A stretch of DNA of 64,000 bases from Paulinella micropora (taxonomy: Eukaryota; Cercozoa; Imbricatea; Euglyphida; Paulinellidae). Under the pieces are notes generated by a model. The model made no database searches, had not been told where the DNA came from, and saw nothing but the letters and a program-made list of their open reading frames with translations. Positions 36,199 to 45,706 of this stretch are shown piece after piece. A program made the translations under genes and the position numbers. Each line of letters begins with the position of its first letter. The first letter of the stretch is position 1. Location of the stretch: the NCBI GenBank assembly GCA_019918135.1, contig WBZZ01006872.1, forward strand, positions 1-64,000, read 5' to 3'.

Positions 36199-37925
36199 CA
36201 TAAAATGTATTCGCTCGTTGTATGTTTTTGAAATAGTAGATACTTGCTGAGTTCGGTGTATGTTAGTATTGAGAGAGCCTACTAGTAAGTTGGTTGCTTT
36301 GGCTAAGGTGTCGTGTTCAAAGCCAGGCTTATCAAAGTAATAATCTTATATATTTGATATGTGTTCTGAGAAGGTTTTGAAGGGGTTGAAATGGTCGTCT
36401 GCTAGATAGCACCTCTTAATAAATATCTTAACTCCTTGGTCAAACATATATAACAATGCGGGTATGGGTTGGCATTGTGTTCCTTTTGTAGTGTAGCCGT
36501 TGAAGAAGGTTGGCACTGTAAGTAAAGTCTGGTCGTAATCAAAAGCCGCATAACCGTGTAGAGGCTTAAGTTTGTTGTAGTATTCTTGTGTCATATTTTG
36601 GTTTATATTAATTATGTTGCGAGGAGCAATCGGGTATTCATTGAAGTATGACGACATTTCCCCTAGATTACCTAACGAAGCATTTGTATAAGCTTTTACC
36701 ATATCAATCTGGTGTATCTTGTTGGGGTTTTTGGTGTGATGTTTAAAGATATGATGAAATGGTATTTGACCAGATTTCACGTGTCGTAATATATTAGGTT
36801 CAGTAATTTGTGTATGGAACTTAGGTTTATGTTTTTGTACGAGACACTGTATGAATACTTGTTTGAAGTATGATGGTAATGACCAAGCGGGAATAAAATT
36901 TGGGAACGAATGATGCGTGTTTGAAACGGTCTAAGCATTTATAGTTTAGTTTGTTTTCTTTATCTACTATTCCTACAATATTTCCAGATTGGTCTGTCAT
37001 TGAATAGCACTCCTTATGTTCCAATTCAAGTTTGGTTTGTATATTGTTAAGTTCTTCCTGTGATATCCATTTGTTCTCGTATTGGTTCCTAGATAGTTTC
37101 ACATTACTTGCTTCGTGGTTAGTAGCATATTGGGGCCGTGGCTCTGGTATGTTTTCGTTAATATCGTATAATAGCTCAATAGATTTAATATGTTGGATAC
37201 AAATGTCTTTTTTGTTTTCCTTGTATTAATGTGGCGTGATAATCGTTGCATCTGATTATTATCTGTTTTGGGTATTCCTTAGTAGATGCTCGCCATAATA
37301 TATTCATACCATCAAATACATAAATCCTACATCGGATGAAGTCTTCCATTTCGTCAATGTCCTTTGCTGTGGCATATTTGATATCCTTAAATCTATCTAG
37401 TATCACACTGTCTCGTTTTCGTTTTCTATTGTTTGGGTTTGGAAAGTCTTTCATAATACATTCTAACACACAGTTTATTTCACCCTGTGCCATTGGTATG
37501 ACAATATGATTTAGCGGATTAACTTGGTCAATTGTAATGACTTTAAGGTCTTTGTCTTCTCTTTGTTCGTAAAACCTTGCTTGTCGTTCCACAAAGTTTC
37601 TAACCGCATTGATTGTTCGCTTCAATACATTAGCTTGGTATATTCCTCTAACTGGTCCATTATATCCTTCATAATCCAGATGAACGAGATAGCTTGTATT
37701 TGGGTTTAGCTGTTGGAGGCGAGCTTCCCATCCTGGGGCATACGGTATAACGAGTGAGTTATTTCTGCCGACGAGTTCGGGGTGGCCACCCGTTAGTCTG
37801 TTTATAATTCGTAGTGCGGTTGGAATTGTAATGAGATACCATCTTCTTTTGCTTCTTTGTCTAATGTAGTCTCCTCGTTGCTCGATTTGGTAGAGCGGAA
37901 ATAGTTCTGGTTGGTATTGGTCCAT
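36199..37925 (-). pseudogene. Divergent family B-like DNA polymerase, decayed and 3'-truncated
   Basis: The ATG at 37925 has TATATACA abutting it. The N-terminal part (246 residues) includes GEINCVLECIMKDF and, near its end, IIIRCNDYHATLIQ, a pattern seen before the catalytic part in some viral and transposon polymerases. After frame breaks near 37205 (an A run) and 36915, the motif-A-like QIDMVKAYTN appears, then CYLADDHFNPF. A TAA at about 36343 interrupts an otherwise open frame that goes on with KATNLLVGSLNTN until the GC block begins. No motif C remains. It differs from the PLV2 polymerase, so it is a second polymerase lineage. The polymerase call rests mainly on motif A. Confidence 0.5.
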
Positions 37926-37936
37926 TGTATATAGAT
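37926..37936 (-). promoter_or_regulatory. TATATACA box at polymerase-like gene start
   Basis: Minus-strand TATATACA runs into the ATG at 37925, the same layout as in PLV1 core genes. This supports common regulation of this arm with PLV1. Confidence 0.4.
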
Positions 37937-38043
37937 AGGCAGGATAAATTTTTTGAAAAATAATTATTTAATGCTTTATATATATATATATATATTATTT
38001 ATTTAGATGTAAAATATTTTACAGATAAAAAAAATATTGTTAA

Positions 38044-38247
38044 TTAATTTGACTTGCTCAGTCGCTCTTCTAACTCCTGTATCTTCTTTTTGTATTCTTC
38101 TATATCTTGTGTATATTGTATTAACTTCTGTGCTTTGGCTCGCCGTTCTTCGTTTAATCTAGCTTTATTACGGTAATAGTATGCGAGAGCTTTCTCATTA
38201 TTCCTTTTTCTCCTTTCGTCTCCTTCATATATCTTTGGTCGTGGCAT
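38044..38247 (-). CDS. Small bZIP-like coiled-coil protein
   Basis: 67 residues. A basic, Asn/Arg-rich first half (ERRKRNNEKALAYYYRNKARLNEERRAKA) is followed by a leucine/isoleucine heptad helix (QDIEEYKKKIQELEERL). The layout resembles a minimal basic-zipper protein, but it is too short to be sure. Its leader is nearly identical to that of the gene at 38937, suggesting shared control. Confidence 0.5.
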   Translation of the reverse strand: MPRPKIYEGDERRKRNNEKALAYYYRNKARLNEERRAKAQKLIQYTQDIEEYKKKIQELEERLSKSN

Positions 38248-38286
38248 CTTATATATATGTAATATTATTTTTATAAATGTAAATAA
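38248..38286 (-). promoter_or_regulatory. Duplicated leader (also at 38938-38976)
   Basis: About 37 bases directly upstream of the ATG at 38247 recur almost unchanged upstream of the ATG at 38937, including CATATATATAAG just before each start. Confidence 0.5.
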
Positions 38287-38937
38287 TTATTTAATAATAC
38301 ATACCATTTCTTCAGCCGATAACTCATATCGCATACACGATAAAGTCAATCTGTTCATATATGTTTGTAGTATATCACATATTAAATCAAAATTTGGACT
38401 ATCGCTATCTAAGAAATCTGGGATGTTACCGTGTATCCATTTAGACGGCACATTAAAAGCAATTTTATTTTTTATATCTTTTTCAGAAATAGAAGACTTA
38501 GGAATGAAATGTAAATTAGGTGAGCTCACATTTTTACATATTGGACACACTAAATTATTTTCCAGATGACACGGCACACCAGTTGAATATTGACACTTAC
38601 AGCATCTTCTCAAAACATCAGCAGTATCAAAACAAATATTACAATGAAATTGTGGTTCATCTTTTAGTTTCTCTATCAATGCTAATGTTATGTGCTTATG
38701 TGATACGATAGTTTCTCTTAATTGCTTATATTGTAATGAAATTGTAGAATTATGTTTTATGAAATCATTATGTTCGCATTTTACGGAATAATACAATATA
38801 TCAGTCTTAACATCTTTGATGTCTTCTAGTTTATGAAGTCTACGAACAACTCCAGCATATTTAAGCTCTTTGAATTTGTCTAGGACTAGCTTATTTAAAT
38901 CGCTAGCACACTTGATTTGTTTTCTCTTGTTTGGCAT
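38287..38937 (-). CDS. RING-like zinc-binding protein
   Basis: 216 residues. A Cys/His cluster at about residues 98-138 reads CNICFDTADVLRRCCKCQ, then CHLENNLVCPICKN, in an order close to a RING or related cross-brace finger. The N-terminus is basic and the C-terminus helical. RING proteins usually act as E3 ubiquitin ligases; whether this variant does is unknown. TATATATAAG abuts the ATG. Located near the PLV terminus at 39221. Confidence 0.55.
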   Translation of the reverse strand: MPNKRKQIKCASDLNKLVLDKFKELKYAGVVRRLHKLEDIKDVKTDILYYSVKCEHNDFIKHNSTISLQYKQLRETIVSHKHITLALIEKLKDEPQFHCNICFDTADVLRRCCKCQYSTGVPCHLENNLVCPICKNVSSPNLHFIPKSSISEKDIKNKIAFNVPSKWIHGNIPDFLDSDSPNFDLICDILQTYMNRLTLSCMRYELSAEEMVCIIK

Positions 38938-38976
38938 CTTATATATATGTAATATTATTTTTATAAATGTAAAATA

Positions 38977-39194
38977 TTAATTGAAACCAAACGACACAAA
39001 AAGAAAAAGGTCATATTTGATTTATGAGTGAGCCGATCCGCCAGATAGTAAATATTGTTGATAATTTTGATGAATGTCGCGGAGCTGATGCCGATGTTGC
39101 GGTTATGGAGTAAAGTCGCGAAAGAGCGAAATAGGGAAAAGGGGGGAAACAGAAAATCACTTTTTTTGTTTTTTGGGCAGAGTGTTCTGAGTGG
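38977..39194. other. Subterminal region of PLV1, no gene
   Basis: Only a 29-codon ORF (from 39024) is present. Short direct motifs CGCGAAAGAGCGAAATAGGG and an AAAAGGGGGGAAAC stretch are seen. Nothing else is supported. Confidence 0.35.
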
Positions 39195-39221
39195 GTGTGC
39201 CGAAGTGGCCCCCTATACTAC
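39195..39221. repeat. PLV terminal sequence (27 bp)
   Basis: These 27 bases, including CCGAAGTGGCCCCCTATAC, are identical to the outermost bases of the PLV2 terminal repeat, in the right-end orientation. The rest of the 99-bp PLV2 repeat is not conserved here, so PLV1 is a related but distinct element. Confidence 0.75.
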
Positions 39222-39596
39222 CCGTGTAAAAAACGGGGATTTATGCTGTTATCTCTTTTATATGAACGAATATGGCAAAAATGGCAAACGATAGCAAAAT
39301 TCAAAACGATAAACGGGGGGGGGGGGGGTGATGTGGGAACTACAGAAACCTCCCCCCGTCCTCCCTCCTTTTTTGTACTTTACACGTTAAGCTATTCTGG
39401 AATCTATTTCTGTAAGATTGCTCTGTTCACTGCATATATTACGTCTGCATGTCTGTATATATTATGACGAACTATATTGTTATGTGACCGATATTGAGTG
39501 CTATTACGAGGACTTGTTACTGTAGTCATGTCATTATGTGAAATGAGTTTATCACTGGATATCTCAGTTAAATACTTCATTTCTCTTGACTAACAT
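39222..39596. other. Presumed host flank
   Basis: No gene supported. It contains a 14-base G run at 39315-39328 and a C/T-rich stretch after it. Confidence 0.3.
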
Positions 39597-39990
39597 TACG
39601 ATACGATACGATACGAACGATACGAACGATACGATACGATACGATACGATACGATACGATACGATATGATACGATACGATACGATACGATACGCTACGGT
39701 ACGCTACGATACGCTACGATACGATACGATACGATACGATACGATATGATACGATACGATACGATACGATACGATACAAGACGAGACGATACGATACGAT
39801 ATGATACGATACGATACGATACAATAGGAGACGAGACGAGACGAGACGAGACGATACGATACGGTACGATACGATACGATACGATAGGATAGGATATGAT
39901 AGGATACGATACGATACGATACGATACGATACGATACGATACGATATGATACGATACGATATGATACGATACGATACGATACGATACGCT
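39597..39990. repeat. (ACGAT)n satellite
   Basis: Almost 400 bases of ACGAT pentamers with scattered variants (ACGCT, ATGAT, AGGAT, ACGAG) and two spots with extra AACG. The variants cluster, for example ACGAG at about 39832-39850, indicating local re-duplication. Confidence 0.9.
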
Positions 39991-40257
39991 AATAACGGTT
40001 TAGTAAGTGTATTTCGTAAGTTAAATCGTATTCTAGTACAGCATGGGAATCGATTTTAATAAGCGAGCGTCAGTTACTTATCTGGTAAACCATAGCATAC
40101 ACCATCGTCAAACGGTGGTGTAGATTGTATTTGAGCATATTTCTTATGAGAACCAAGGAGTATCTAAGCGATTTTGACTCCTGCCTGCAAGACGCTCGTA
40201 ATGGCCAGTTTGTTTTCTAAGCTGATGTCGCGCACATATTTGAACACACATGTACTT

Positions 40258-41104
40258 TTATCTGACCACAATCCTTGCCTCCTGATTGCGTATATTTTCA
40301 TTCCCCAGTCTTGCCGCCTCTGTAGCCGAGCCGATTCTATTAGAATGTGACGCGTAGATAGCTGGATCCAATCCGATGAGTGCCACTTTCTCTTTCAGAA
40401 TACTGGACAGTGTTTTGCTACTTAAGTGCTCCAGACTGTTTCCCTCAATTTTGAAGAAGAGAGGCGAACTGTCTGTGAGTGAACCGCGAAATAAATCCTT
40501 CATAGCCTGCAAGTATGCTCGAACTCATTTAACAGCGCAAAATGTTTCTGTGCCTTGACCGACATACACTAGCTTCTCACCTTTATCATTCTGAGGTGCC
40601 TCAGCCGGAGTACCATGTATTCACATGGGCTGTTGTTTATTGTAGTCGTGTGGAACCATATATCCTCCACCTTTAGTGCAGTGATATTGCCCACTCGTGT
40701 CATAGAGATCCATTGCAGCAAAATCATGGTGCTGTTTCTGCTGTCTCTCCATTAAGAGGCAGTTGGAGGATCTTGAGTAAATCGTCCCTCAACAGTGGGT
40801 ATTTGCCTTCCTTGCTCTGCGGGGCTTCTGCCACTGCTCTTTCCTTTGCCATTTGCACCAATGTGCTATCGGTGGGGTCGCAGTAGGGAAGTAGTGCGTA
40901 CTGCGCCTTAATAGCGGCGAAGTGCCCTTTGATTGTACTCTCTGCATAGCCGCTTTCGCACATGTGTCTCAGGTAGTGAGCGACAGTCTCTGCTGTGGCA
41001 GGAAAGCATATTCGATGGTGTGCGATACACCAATTGATGAATTGCTTGCGTGAGGATGCATATGCGTCCATCGTTGACTGTCTTTTTTGCCTTGGCTTGC
41101 CCAT
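40258..41104 (-). pseudogene. DIRS-type tyrosine recombinase, decayed
   Basis: The N-terminal core-binding part (MGKPRQKRQSTMDAYASS, then YLRHMCESGYAESTIKGH) lies at 41104-40724. Box I arginine in TRVGNITALKVEDIW is in another frame near 40690, and the box II motif SHSNRIGSATEAARLG is at about 40340. The catalytic domain is therefore in frames broken at least twice. It lies downstream of the reverse transcriptase on the same strand, the usual DIRS/Ngaro order. The nucleophilic Tyr is not confidently located. Confidence 0.65.
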
Positions 41105-41287
41105 ATTGCTATGTCAAGGTCGTTAAGTACGATGTGGCCTGTAGTAAGAAAACAAATTGAATTAGCAAAATCAAATAAGACTGCAAGCATGTGCCACTGA
41201 GGTCTATGTATATGTAGCGGGTGTGTGGGCCATGTTGGTGCTAGCGTGTACGCAGCGGGTGGTAATGGGAATGAATCCCTCGCGTGT

Positions 41288-42365
41288 TCAAGCACTTGTG
41301 GCCACCAAGGTCTTCCCTGCCGTTTGGGTATCACAAACGCAACTCGCTTGCGTTCTTTCAGTGCGAGAAGAATTGACTCCTATCTGCCCGAAGTTTGGTG
41401 CCCACACATCTCTGATCGTTATGTGCCATCGGTAGGTGATTGCCTTTATGATATCCGGGTGGACAGTCGAGCTAGTCAAGCTGGCAGTCAGTGCCTTTGA
41501 GTTCGCGTCTGCCCTTGCCTTACGTGAGCGTTCCACCCATCCCCAGAGTTTGTTCTTGGTGTTGAGCCGCTGCGTGTATACATCGTCAATTATTTTGCAT
41601 AACTGCGTGAGGTGTGGGCATTTTCGTGAGCCGCCTTTCTGTAAGTCTATTACAGCGTTGGCTGAATCGAAGACCGTGAGCACGGTGTTGCGATTACTCA
41701 AAATGTGTTTGAAGTGTAGTGTGACCACTGTGGCTGCCCAGAGCTCTCTGTGGGTGGAAGAGGTGCCGATGAGTTCGGTGGGCAATGGTATAGTCACGTC
41801 CATATTTAGTACGTGGCCACCTACTGCAAATCCCCCCGCGTCGAGCCTCAGCTCGATGTCCGTCCGTGCCTGGAAGATAGCTCGTTTGCATTTCAGTGGG
41901 TCTCGCAAAATATGGAGCCAGTATTGGAGTTCTTCACTGAGCTCCGACCCTGTTGAGGTGCAAATGGTATCCCGTTCGATCCTCTTGCAGTGCACGACTG
42001 TTGCCAGCGTGACTCGCATGAACAGCATTGCATTCTGAAGCGCTAGTTTCAACGCGATGATCGAAGCAGCAGTCGAGTGTAGCTGTTTGACTGACGCTCC
42101 GTGAGCCGAGTGAACGTCGCTTAGTAGCTGGAGGATTGAGCGCAGTAGCTTCAACCTTTTTTCCTCCGGTACTCCGATCCAGCTTTCTTTGCTGTTGATG
42201 ATGTAGCCCAAGTATTGGACTTCATCTGCCGGCTCCCAACACGTCTTCTCCGAGAGGGGGAGGCCTAAGAGGCTGAAGAGTGCCTTCACGAACGCCGGTA
42301 TGCCGTCGTGAGTCCTGGCTAGTTTGATTGCGAACAGGAAGTCGTCAGCGTATTGCATGCAAGGT
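41288..42365 (-). pseudogene. DIRS-like reverse transcriptase/RNase H, 3' part, interrupted by PLV2
   Basis: Begins at the PLV2 junction with the catalytic CMQYADDFLFAIKL motif, then the palm/thumb (ADEVQYLGYIINSKESWIGV). The RNase H domain follows: LDAGGFAVGG, THRELWAATVV, VFDSANAVID and WVERSRKARADANSKAL. The 5' continuation of the same reading frame is found on the far side of PLV2 at 63901-64000 (YGFCTAPFWFGK), so the gene was open across the junction when PLV2 inserted. The C-terminus near 41288 is intact relative to the recombinase gene 184 bases further on. Confidence 0.8.
42360..42365. repeat. Target-site duplication, left copy (CAAGGT)
   Basis: CAAGGT directly abuts the left PLV2 repeat and recurs at 63895-63900 after the right repeat. 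Removing the element and one copy restores the reverse transcriptase reading frame. Confidence 0.85.
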
Positions 42366-42464
42366 AGTAGTATAGGGGGCCACTTCGGCACACTTTTTCA
42401 AGACATACCACCCGCCCCCTAGAGACACACACCGGCCGGCCCCGCCGGGACAAAATGGCAACGG
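42366..42464. repeat. PLV2 left terminal inverted repeat (99 bp)
   Basis: Begins AGTAGTATAGGGGGCC and matches the reverse complement of 63796-63894 over its full length. It contains the internal palindrome CCGGCCGG. Confidence 0.9.
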
Positions 42465-42756
42465 CCGGGAAAAAGTGGAAACGGTTAATAAAATGATACA
42501 CGTAGCCTTTTTCAACATTGAACACAGTCACAGCTGTTAATTTGCGAAAAAGAAATATAACGGGTTTTGCGATTTTTCTTGACTTTTTTTTGTTGAAGTT
42601 TCTGTTAGATAGAAATATGAAATAGAATTCACCAGCCAATACTTCAGCTCCCTCAAAAAACACGAAAGCGTGCGTTGATGCTTTGCGTGCTTTCTTGGTT
42701 TTTCTGTTTTTTTGCGAGCCATAAGTGCCATTTTCATATTATATATTATATTATTT

Positions 42757-43247
42757 ATGTCGTTAAATCTTATTCCAAATAATGTAAAAGATAAATATAT
42801 GTGGATAGAGCAGTTTAAGCTGATAGTAGATATTCAGCAAGAAAACTAAATGAATTGAAAATAAAGGCAGATAAAGAGATTGAAAAAGACGAAGCGATAA
42901 TTGAGAATATGAAGAATGAGTTAATGAATAAGAAAGAGAGACGAGATGCTATTAATGAAATATTGAAAGAGAAGCAGAAGGAGAGAGATGAGATAGAAGA
43001 AGACTTGATGGAGGATAGACGAAAGAAGTTGAAGAAAAGAAAGATCGAGAGTGAAATAAAATTGATGAAGCATTGGAAGAAGCAGAATAGAGGAATGATA
43101 GAGGCAGATGAGCTTGCCAAGATGGAAAGAATGATTGAAAGAGGAACGACATTTACAGAGGCATGTATGATGATGAAAAGATTAGATGAAATAGGGATAG
43201 ACGTAGGGGAGGGTGATAGAAATATGAATAGGGCATGTAGGGGATAG
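42757..43247 (+). pseudogene. Coiled-coil protein, frameshifted
   Basis: The ATG at 42757 follows TATATATTATATTATTT and encodes MSLNLIPNNVKDKYMWIEQF. The frame is lost near 42815 and the rest reads in another frame to 43247 as a long charged coiled coil (EKDEAIIENMKNELMNKK onward) with a C-terminal MMKRLDEIGIDVGEGDRN. No family recognised. Confidence 0.45.
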
Positions 43248-43420
43248 TTGAATATTATTTATATTAGGGCGATATTTTCAAAAGAAAGGCTTATAGCTAT
43301 TGCTATAGGTTATATTTTCAAAAGCAAAATTTTATATTAAGTCCTGAGCAAGACTTTAAACTACTCCTACACATACATACATAGTTGTCCCTCCTGTGTG
43401 TGTATGTGTAGGTTGATTGA

Positions 43421-43861
43421 ATGGCTGAAGAGCAACCTCGTGAAGTCGACCCTGCTGTTGAGGCTTTGGCTGATGGAATTGGCGACATTGAAGTTAATGC
43501 ACAAGCTCCAGTTGTTGAAGTTAATATTCCAGTCGAATTTGCTCGTAGAGGTGCGAAGAAAGGGGCTAAGAAAGGTGGTCGACAACCAGGAACCCCGAAC
43601 GAAATCAGAAGGGGCGATACGTATTATGTTCTCATCGACAAGGATGTTGGCATAGCTAAAGTTTACACCGAAGAAAAGCAAGGCAGAACAGCAGTCGTTT
43701 GTTGGGGATTTAAGTCTGTGCCAAAAAATTGTGAACCGTGGTTGGCTGTGTATGAAGATGATTCGATGTCTCTTTTTTGGAAATGGGACAATATCGACAA
43801 AATTTCTTCTGCTCACGAAAAATCAATCAAAACCGTTTACAAGGGTGTTTGGAATGTGTAA
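43421..43861 (+). CDS. Unrecognised protein
   Basis: 146 residues, intact. An acidic N-terminus is followed by a basic GAKKGAKKGGRQPGTPNE patch (about 45-62), then a folded-looking region with TYYVLIDKDVGIAKVYTEE and PWLAVYEDDSMSLFWKWDNI. Codon use is less AT-skewed than in its neighbours. No PLV1 counterpart is seen in this window. Function unknown. Confidence 0.5.
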   Translation: MAEEQPREVDPAVEALADGIGDIEVNAQAPVVEVNIPVEFARRGAKKGAKKGGRQPGTPNEIRRGDTYYVLIDKDVGIAKVYTEEKQGRTAVVCWGFKSVPKNCEPWLAVYEDDSMSLFWKWDNIDKISSAHEKSIKTVYKGVWNV

Positions 43862-43949
43862 TTAATTTTCTCAATAACAATTTTTGTTCATTCATTCTAG
43901 TTTCAATATTGCCTGCAGCGATAGCTGTATTTACTTAACTTATAATAAC

Positions 43950-44988
43950 TTATAAATCCATTATTTCCTTTTTCTTTTTAATCCGGGCACTACTACGAAT
44001 ATTCTCCTGCTTTATGTCTAATGACTTTAATAAGTGGCCTGTCTTTTTTTCCTTAGTTGCTTCTTTAAGTTTGTCGGCTAGTTGAGGTTTAACTTCTTCC
44101 GGTTCTTGTTCGTTCATTTTGGACTTTAATAATTGTTGAGGACTGACTAGTTCGCTTTCACCGAGTATCAACTTAAAACCTTTCCGGCCTTTCACAGTAT
44201 ATACTCTTTGAGTACTGAACATCGCCCTTAGAAAAAACAGTTCTTTCTAGTTCTTTTCTAACTGTTGAGCCCTTAGGAAATTTATTAGTAAGACCAGCTC
44301 TATATATTTCTTGGTCATTTTTCTTTTTGCCCTCATAGACTTCCATAGGTGTGGCTTTTATTGTATTATGGAATGTATTATTATAATTTTTCACAATTTC
44401 ATAAATGTAAGGAACCCAAGTAAAATTATCATTAACTTCCCACATAAAATTTAAATCGTTCCTTATTGTTCTAATAAATCTATCTACTATGCCCATAGTT
44501 CGGTGGCCGCCAACTTCGTTAGTTGTATTTTGAATTCCGTTCTCTTTAAAGTATTCAGCGACTTGCCCTTTATATTCACTGCCGTTGTCGGACGTAATCC
44601 TTTTAGGTTTAGGCATTTTTCTTAATCCTTCTAATACTTCGCCAGTTGTTTTATTTTTTATCGGTTCAATCCAACCACGACGAGAATAAACATCAATCAT
44701 TACTAAGCCAAAATTGTAGTTTTTGTTTCCTTTCTTAGGAGCTATTTTAGACATATCCATTAAGTCAATAAACACTTGGCTTAATGGCTCAGGCTCAGGG
44801 GCTAGTATAGTATTTCATTTTTTTGGGTTCTTAGATTGATGATGTATTTCAGATGCCTCTTCAATTTTCTGTTGTTCAAGCTCTTCTTCAGTTTTACCTG
44901 GAGTTTCTTCCGGTTGTGTGTTAGCGGATGTACCGACTACATCGGTAGATGTATCGCCTACAGCGATAGATGTATGCTTATGATCCAT
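43950..44988 (-). pseudogene. rve integrase, frameshifted twice
   Basis: Homologue of the integrase at 13334-14332. From the ATG at 44988 (MDHKHTS) the frame breaks in an A7 run near 44813 just after NPKK, continues through the catalytic core (VFIDLMDMS, ITSDNGSEYKG, GIVDRFIRTIR), and breaks again near 44205 before the C-terminal SH3-like part (VKGRKGFKLILGESELVSP). As in PLV1 the third catalytic position is Asp, not Glu. Confidence 0.8.
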
Positions 44989-45107
44989 TGCTATATGCGA
45001 CTAAAATAGAAAGGTAGTTTATCACGATATATAAAAGAGTAAATAATAAGTCGTGCATAAAGTTATATATTGAAACTTTTAGAAAAAGTTTCACAAAATT
45101 TGGGTTT

Positions 45108-45125
45108 GAAAGGGCTTGCCCTTTC
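45108..45125. terminator. TT-loop hairpin at the 3' end of the charged-protein gene
   Basis: Perfect stem GAAAGGGC/GCCCTTTC with a TT loop ends exactly at the stop of the gene at 45125. A second hairpin (GAAACTTTT..AAAAGTTTC) lies at 45072-45092. Confidence 0.45.
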
Positions 45126-45640
45126 TAGAACTTGAGAAAAATTTTAGATGTGTCATTATTTTCTTTTTTTGACTTCTCCGGTTGTCCTGCGTAAACATTG
45201 ACATTAACACGACCAGTCTTCTTACCTTTACCCTTCTTAGGCTGTTCCTCTTCCTCTTCCTCGCTTTCCTCGCTCTCACTCTCGCTTTCCTCCACTTCTG
45301 GCAGTTTCTTTTTTACCACTTTCTTCTTCTGTTTAGTCTTTAATTTCATACCCGCAACACGTCGCGCAACGATATCAACGAAATCCTGTTCAACCTCTTC
45401 ATCCGAGCTGCTTTCATCACTTTTCTCGTCGTCCCTTCCATTTATCATATCCCTCGCCAACTGCTTCTTAGACACGTGGTCCATCCGCTGTTCCTCCGTC
45501 ATTTCTTTCACATTCTTAGCCTCTTCCTCCGCTAGTAATTCCTTAGCCCTTTCAATCTTTCTCTGCCTCGCATACTGCTTCTTCATTACAGTCGCTTTTT
45601 CAAGGTTTTTTATGGCAATCTCTCTATTACCTCTCGGCAT
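45125..45640 (-). CDS. Charged low-complexity protein, conserved C-terminus
   Basis: 171 residues, intact homologue of the gene at 12551. Basic helical N-terminus (KKQYARQRKIERAKELL), acidic Ser/Glu runs (EESESESEESEEEEEE), KKGKGKK, and the shared ending IFLKF. Divergent from the fibre gene, as in PLV1. No named domain. Confidence 0.6.
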   Translation of the reverse strand: MPRGNREIAIKNLEKATVMKKQYARQRKIERAKELLAEEEAKNVKEMTEEQRMDHVSKKQLARDMINGRDDEKSDESSSDEEVEQDFVDIVARRVAGMKLKTKQKKKVVKKKLPEVEESESESEESEEEEEEQPKKGKGKKTGRVNVNVYAGQPEKSKKENNDTSKIFLKF

Positions 45641-45706
45641 TCTCGGTTATATATCTAACCAAAAATAATCTTTAATCGGATTAATTATTATCCAAAATAT
45701 ATAATA

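Larger units (their letters stand above)
15200..36205. other. GC-rich block of large-virus-like genes embedded in AT-rich PLV DNA
   Basis: Composition changes sharply near 15.2-15.4 kb and again at about 36.2 kb. Inside, coding regions use G or C at most third positions, intergenic stretches are poly-G/poly-C runs, and genes are long ORFs without obvious introns. Recognisable content: GNAT acetyltransferase, two membrane glycoproteins, nicotinamidase-fold protein, SNF2 helicase, RecD/PIF1-like helicase. No capsid, terminase or polymerase gene was recognised in it. At both edges a gene appears cut: the acetyltransferase lacks an ATG at the left edge, and a polymerase-like gene is truncated outside the right edge. 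Possible origins are an integrated fragment of a GC-rich DNA virus, cargo of PLV1, or an assembly junction. I cannot decide between them from sequence alone. Confidence 0.7.
1..39221. mobile_element. PLV1, Polinton-like virus/provirus, left end outside window
   Basis: Integrated double jelly-roll DNA virus. Its morphogenesis and integration genes lie at 20-15034, mostly on the minus strand in the mirror order of PLV2. The right terminus is supported by 27 bases at 39195-39221 that match the terminal bases of the PLV2 inverted repeat. The left terminus, and presumably its own polymerase, lie before position 1. Between 15200 and 36205 the element is interrupted by a GC-rich block. Without it, the integrase-to-terminus arm would be about 4 kb, longer than but comparable with PLV2 (about 2 kb). 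All clear core genes at 20-15034 are intact. Whether the arm at 36200-39221 belongs to the same insertion is inferred from base composition, promoter style and the terminus. Confidence 0.65.

Noticed and set aside
15200..36205. Calling the GC block an endogenous herpesvirus or mirusvirus
   Set aside because: No herpes-type capsid, terminase, portal or glycoprotein B pattern is recognisable; large glycoproteins and GC-richness alone do not establish it.
39024..39113. 29-codon ORF in the PLV1 subterminal region
   Set aside because: Too short, with no conservation or promoter motif.
39597..39990. ACGAT array as a CRISPR or telomere
   Set aside because: Simple pentamer satellite without spacers; not terminal in the contig.
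42537..42731. Minus-strand small ORF divergent from the coiled-coil gene, with a TATATA-rich upstream
   Set aside because: Lysine-rich start but no homologue in PLV1, and the sequence continues only by changing frame into the terminal repeat; too weak to call.
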